From positions 1,426,001 to 1,490,000 of the forward strand of contig NC_010170.1 of assembly GCF_000067205.1 (NCBI RefSeq): a stretch of 64,000 nt of DNA. The letters run 5' to 3'. The number at the start of each line of letters is the position of its first letter. Position 1 is the stretch's first letter. The notes beneath the pieces are model-generated. The model was given only the letters and a program-made list of their open reading frames with translations. It was not told the DNA's origin and made no database searches. The stretch comes from Bordetella petrii. Lineage in GTDB: Bacteria; Pseudomonadota; Gammaproteobacteria; Burkholderiales; Burkholderiaceae_B. A program made the position numbers and the translations under genes. This document shows, one piece after another, positions 61,225 to 64,000 of the stretch.

Positions 61225-61650
61225 CTAAGGTCGAACGGACCGTGAACTCTCGTCGCGAACCCGCATAATGGTCTGCCGGCTCGTCGCGAATTTTCTCGCA
61301 ATCGCCGAAACGCTCATGCCCGTCGCGAGATCGTTGCGGACACGCTGCTTCTGTTCATCGCTGAGCGTGAAGGGCCGGCCGAGGGTCTTGCCCTCCGACT
61401 TGGCGCGCTTGAGACCGGATTGCGTCCGCTCGATCAGCAAATCCCGCTCGAATTGGGCGACGGCATTGAGCACGTTCATGGTCATGGTGCCGGCCGAACT
61501 GGTGAGGTCGGCGCCGCCGAGCGCGAGGCAATAGACCCTCACGCCCATTTCGGCCAGCGTTCTGACTGTGGTGCTGATGTCGATCGCATCACGGCCGTGG
61601 CGGTCGAGCTTTGTCACGATCAGAATGTCGCCGGACTCCAGCTTGTCCAT
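61225..61650 (-). pseudogene. Serine resolvase lacking its catalytic N-terminus
   Basis: About 140 codons: GDILIVTKLDRHGRDAIDIS, VAQFERDLLIERTQSGLKRA, and a C-terminal Hin-type HTH (MSVSAIARKFATSRQTIMRV). The first ~50 residues, which carry the catalytic Ser (YxRVSTxxQ), are missing. The sequence upstream belongs to a HEPN-like remnant, so it is a truncated Tn3-type resolvase/invertase. Confidence 0.8.
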
Positions 61651-61659
61651 GAGAAATCG

Positions 61660-61790
61660 TCGCTGATGATCGTGTAGCTGGTCGAGTATCTGGCGTCGAC
61701 GTAGGCCCGCCTGGTGAGTTCAAATCGTCGCCGGTCGAGTTTGGTCTCTCGCGACCAACTGTTTTCTAAAACTTTCGATGCGGACAAATT
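61660..61790 (-). pseudogene. HEPN-domain protein remnant
   Basis: A frame on the minus strand reads SWSRETKLDRRRFELTRRAY followed by VDARYSTSYTIISDDF, matching the end of HEPN-domain proteins (RRAYVDARYSxHYxI...). It is out of frame with, and directly joined to, the truncated resolvase. Confidence 0.5.
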
Positions 61791-61802
61791 AAACAACTAT
61801 CG

Positions 61803-62006
61803 ATGATAAGAAAAAAATATCTGATGAAATTCAGAAGATGCCAGACCTTGGATACCTTGGAACAGGTCTACAGCCATATGAAGGACCGTATTCCGTCCTC
61901 TGAACTGGGGAATTTGAAGGGGCATGCGACCATCGCCGCGCGGAAATCACCCACGGTCAACTATGGGACAAAGTACCTGCATCAGCCTGGAAGAACGTTG
62001 AATAGA
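61803..62006 (+). pseudogene. Hha/YmoA-family gene with one-base frameshift
   Basis: The first frame reads KKYLMKFRRCQTLDTLEQVY, the Hha N-terminal signature. After ELGNLK the G4 run at about 61916-61921 is one G short. The +1 frame continues ACDHRRAEITHGQLWDKVPA and SAWKNVE and stops at 62006, matching the Hha C-terminus ([24 protein letters not shown]). Restored length would be about 67 residues. Hha proteins partner with H-NS to silence acquired DNA. Confidence 0.75.
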
Positions 62007-62051
62007 TGAGACGACGCCTTCTATCGGGAGAAGCTTGCGAGATGGCGAACA

Positions 62052-62384
62052 TCAAACCCGATTGTCATGGTCCTCATCCACCAAGGCACCTGCACGAACG
62101 AGCTTCAGACACTTCTCCGTCTCTTCCATCAGGAAAGCCGCGCTGCATTCCAACGCACCTGCAACATTCAGGATTACCGCGAGCGTGGGCATGTGCTCAC
62201 CCCGCTCGATCCGGCCCATGTGCGCCCGCTCAACTCCGGCCAAATTAGCCAGTGCTTCCTGTGCCGTCCCGCGCTCCGTCCTCAACACCTTTACCGCCAT
62301 GCCAAAAGCCTTGGCCGGCTCCTCCTCAAAACGTTTACTGCCTGTAGGCCGGCCTCGCCTTATTTCACGCTTTTGCATCTGCAA
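62052..62384 (-). CDS. XRE-family HTH regulator
   Basis: 110 residues with an HTH at about 45-75 (TAQEALANLAGVERAHMGRI, ERGEHMPTLAVIL). The basic RRGRPTGSKRF tail at the N-terminus is common in small regulators of mobile elements. It is divergent from the solo LysR domain gene. Confidence 0.88.
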   Translation of the reverse strand: MQMQKREIRRGRPTGSKRFEEEPAKAFGMAVKVLRTERGTAQEALANLAGVERAHMGRIERGEHMPTLAVILNVAGALECSAAFLMEETEKCLKLVRAGALVDEDHDNRV

Positions 62385-62484
62385 AATCGTGAAATAAGAG
62401 CATAAATTAAACCACGTTTAATTAAACGCGAACTGCTATTATCTGGCATTGTTTACCGCATCCTTCTTGACAGGAGAGCCAGCC

Positions 62485-63135
62485 ATGCACAGCCAGCACG
62501 CCCCTGATTCAGTACGGATCGCCGTCTCCTTTGGAGCCTTCACCGCTACGCTGACGGCGCTGTTGGCAAAGCAGCGCGCAGAGGAGCCCGGCACCGCGAT
62601 ATGTCTCACAGAGGCTTCGTTTTCCGAGCAGGTTCGGGGAGTGAAGGAAGGCCGCTACGATCTTGGGTTTGCCGTTGCACCGCCCTCTGAAGCCGAACTG
62701 CAAAGCGAGGTGCTGTGGCATGATGAGATTGCCGTAGCGGTTCCCGCGCTCTCACCGCTACTGGAGTTTGCGGAAATTACGCTGGAGAAGGCCGTGCAGT
62801 ATCCCGTGGTGCTTTGGTCAGCAGAGCACTGTGAACCCCTTAGCGGTCAGGTCATGCAATTGTTGAACTCGGAGTCTCCGAAGCTCAATGTGGTTGACCA
62901 CGCGAAGTCGTTCGAACTGATGGCCGTTCTGGTCGCTGCGGGCTACGGAATCGGCTTCGCGGCTAAGTCACGCATCGATACGGCGCGGAAGCTAGGCATC
63001 GTTATGCGGCCCCTGGCGGGATCGCCGAACGATCTGAGCACATATTTGTTGCGCGCGCCCAGCGCGCCTTCTTCGTTCACCGAACGACTGATCGAGCGAG
63101 CACGCAAACTCGACCAGTCTGTGTCATCCCATTGA
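62485..63135 (+). CDS. Solo LysR-type substrate-binding domain
   Basis: 216 residues from ATG 62485 (CAGGAGAGCC ribosome-binding site). The whole protein is a LysR effector domain (SVRIAVSFGAFTATLTALLA, GRYDLGFAVAP, VLVAAGYGIGFAAKS) with no HTH. An upstream in-frame ATG at 62449 adds no HTH either. Such solo domains occur on mobile elements. It may sequester an effector or partner another regulator. Confidence 0.8.
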   Translation: MHSQHAPDSVRIAVSFGAFTATLTALLAKQRAEEPGTAICLTEASFSEQVRGVKEGRYDLGFAVAPPSEAELQSEVLWHDEIAVAVPALSPLLEFAEITLEKAVQYPVVLWSAEHCEPLSGQVMQLLNSESPKLNVVDHAKSFELMAVLVAAGYGIGFAAKSRIDTARKLGIVMRPLAGSPNDLSTYLLRAPSAPSSFTERLIERARKLDQSVSSH

Positions 63136-63364
63136 CAGCTGCAAGATCTCACGCAGCGCCCCCTTGAACAGCATCTTCCGTGTCCGATATCGCTGACCAT
63201 GCTACCCGCCCGGAGGAACCACCCAAGTTCTGAATCCTGGACGCTGCGCAATACTCACTGGACGCTTGCTTTTCGCTGCTCCAGCCGACCATCATCCAGT
63301 GGCTCGCGGATGCGAAGTCCAGAAAGCGGGCTGACCTATGCACACGACCGATTCAAACCATTTC

Positions 63365-63393
63365 TTGACTGATCGGTAAACTATAGGTCTAAT
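63365..63393 (+). promoter_or_regulatory. Promoter of the right-end TetR gene
   Basis: TTGACT at 63365-63370, 17 bp, then TCTAAT at 63388-63393: a good sigma-70 promoter about 34 bp ahead of the tetR ATG. Its spacer (GATCGGTaaaCTATAGG) is loosely symmetrical and could also be the operator. Confidence 0.6.
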
Positions 63394-63426
63394 CCTGCCT
63401 ATGCATTGCGTTGAAGGACACCAACC

Positions 63427-64000
63427 ATGAGCGGAAGGCCCAAGGAATACGACGACACCGCCGTCATTGATGCCGCGATGGATGTGTTCTGGACGAACGG
63501 TTTTGAGGCCAGTTCGACCCAGGAACTTTGTGAGCGCACAGGCTTGGGGCGCGGCAGTCTCTACCATGCCTTTGGCAGCAAGCAGAACCTCTATGAGCAG
63601 GCGTTACGTCGCTACCAGGAGTTGGGACTCAAGGCGCAGACCGAAATTCTCAACGGCCCTGGCACTGCCAAGGAACGCTTGCAGGCGCTGCTGCAATGGG
63701 GAGTGGATGGCGATCTAGATCCTGAAAAGCGCCGCAGTTGCATGGCGTTGTTTTCGGTCATGGAGCGCGGCAGCAAAGATCCGGTGATCGACCAGATCAA
63801 CCGTGCCTATGTCAACAGACTGGAGGCGGTTATCTGCCACGTCATCGCCGTCGGCCAACGCAATGGAGAGTTGGCCGATGATCGACCTGCATTGGAGGTC
63901 GCGCGCGCATTCTTGGCCAGCTACTACGGGCTGCGCATCCTCGGGCAATCCATGCCGGATCGCGCTTTCCTGTCCGATGTGCTGCAAGGGACGATAGCCA
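63427..64000 (+). CDS. TetR/AcrR family regulator (5' part, runs off the window)
   Basis: At least 191 residues. MSGRPKEYDDTAVIDAAMDV and SSTQELCERTGLGRGSLYHAF, with SKQNLYEQAL, form the TetR HTH; the effector domain continues to the window edge. It has its own promoter. The gene it controls is outside the window. Confidence 0.88.
   Translation, partial: MSGRPKEYDDTAVIDAAMDVFWTNGFEASSTQELCERTGLGRGSLYHAFGSKQNLYEQALRRYQELGLKAQTEILNGPGTAKERLQALLQWGVDGDLDPEKRRSCMALFSVMERGSKDPVIDQINRAYVNRLEAVICHVIAVGQRNGELADDRPALEVARAFLASYYGLRILGQSMPDRAFLSDVLQGTIA

Noticed and set aside
63136..63426. Short minus-strand frames (for example 62943-63251) to the right of the solo LysR domain
   Set aside because: They mostly oppose the LysR-domain gene or have no recognisable sequence; only the tetR promoter is supported in this gap.
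1..64000. tRNA genes, rRNA or CRISPR arrays
   Set aside because: No cloverleaf-like segment, rRNA motif or regularly spaced repeat array was noticed in reading both strands. A tRNAscan or CRISPR finder run would settle it.

Overview
The window is a mosaic accessory region of a Gram-negative, probably beta- or gamma-proteobacterial, genome. It holds part of an integrating conjugative element (ICE) of the TIGR03755/TIGR03756/TraG/MobH type and a large aromatic-degradation cargo. The conjugation genes, the DUF3742 protein and the serine-recombinase element are types I associate with Pseudomonas and Burkholderiales ICEs. The nitrile hydratase block and its flanking GC-rich repeat look Comamonadaceae-like. 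These taxonomic hints are inference. No rRNA, tRNA or CRISPR array was seen.

Layout. 1-9.3 kb is a first cargo block: an IbrA-like PP-loop protein with a TetR regulator, a DosP-like haem-PAS/EAL c-di-GMP phosphodiesterase, an Aer-like chemoreceptor, and a LysR-controlled operon of a 2-oxoglutarate/Fe(II) amino-acid hydroxylase, a LysE/RhtB exporter and ThrH. 9.5-14.2 kb carries conjugation genes ending in TraG. 14.2-15.7 kb carries DUF3742, a MazE/AbrB-PIN toxin-antitoxin pair with a clean operator, and a small unknown. A 488-bp gap rich in nested palindromes (candidate oriT) precedes the MobH relaxase at 16.1-18.0 kb.

18.0-36.2 kb is one long leftward cluster, read from its 5' end: catB, catA, benABCD, a RidA protein, an aromatic-acid MFS permease, a deletion scar fusing pcaI' to pcaF', pcaD, catC, a broken tctC, a benzaldehyde-dehydrogenase-like gene, an aryl-alcohol-dehydrogenase-like gene, a second permease and benE. 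It ends with two dynamin-like GTPase genes coupled to benE by ATGA overlaps. A divergent LysR gene (CatR/BenM type) sits across a perfect ATAC-N7-GTAT operator. The cluster should convert benzyl alcohol, benzaldehyde or benzoate to beta-ketoadipate. The last steps (pcaIJ, pcaF) are destroyed here.

37.6-49.3 kb is bracketed by two directly oriented IS5-family copies. Between them are an integrase remnant, an IS3 element split by a ~3.4-kb serine-recombinase element, and cbtA-cbtB-nthE-nthB-nthA-amidase (cobalt uptake, Co-type nitrile hydratase, amidase). Nitrile hydratase plus amidase could turn benzonitrile into benzoate and so feed the neighbouring ben/cat cluster.

49.3-55.5 kb is decayed: a LysR fragment, a second Aer-like receptor, a conserved pseudogene with an 11-bp duplication, a Tsi6-like immunity gene overlapping a toxin-tail remnant, an IS5 remnant, and pcaI/pcaJ remnants. 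55.8-61.2 kb is an intact 3-hydroxybenzoate/gentisate module (IclR regulator, FAD hydroxylase, FAH hydrolase, gentisate dioxygenase, divergent permease). 61.2-64 kb holds a truncated resolvase, a HEPN remnant, a frameshifted Hha/YmoA gene, an XRE regulator, a solo LysR effector domain and the 5' part of a TetR gene.
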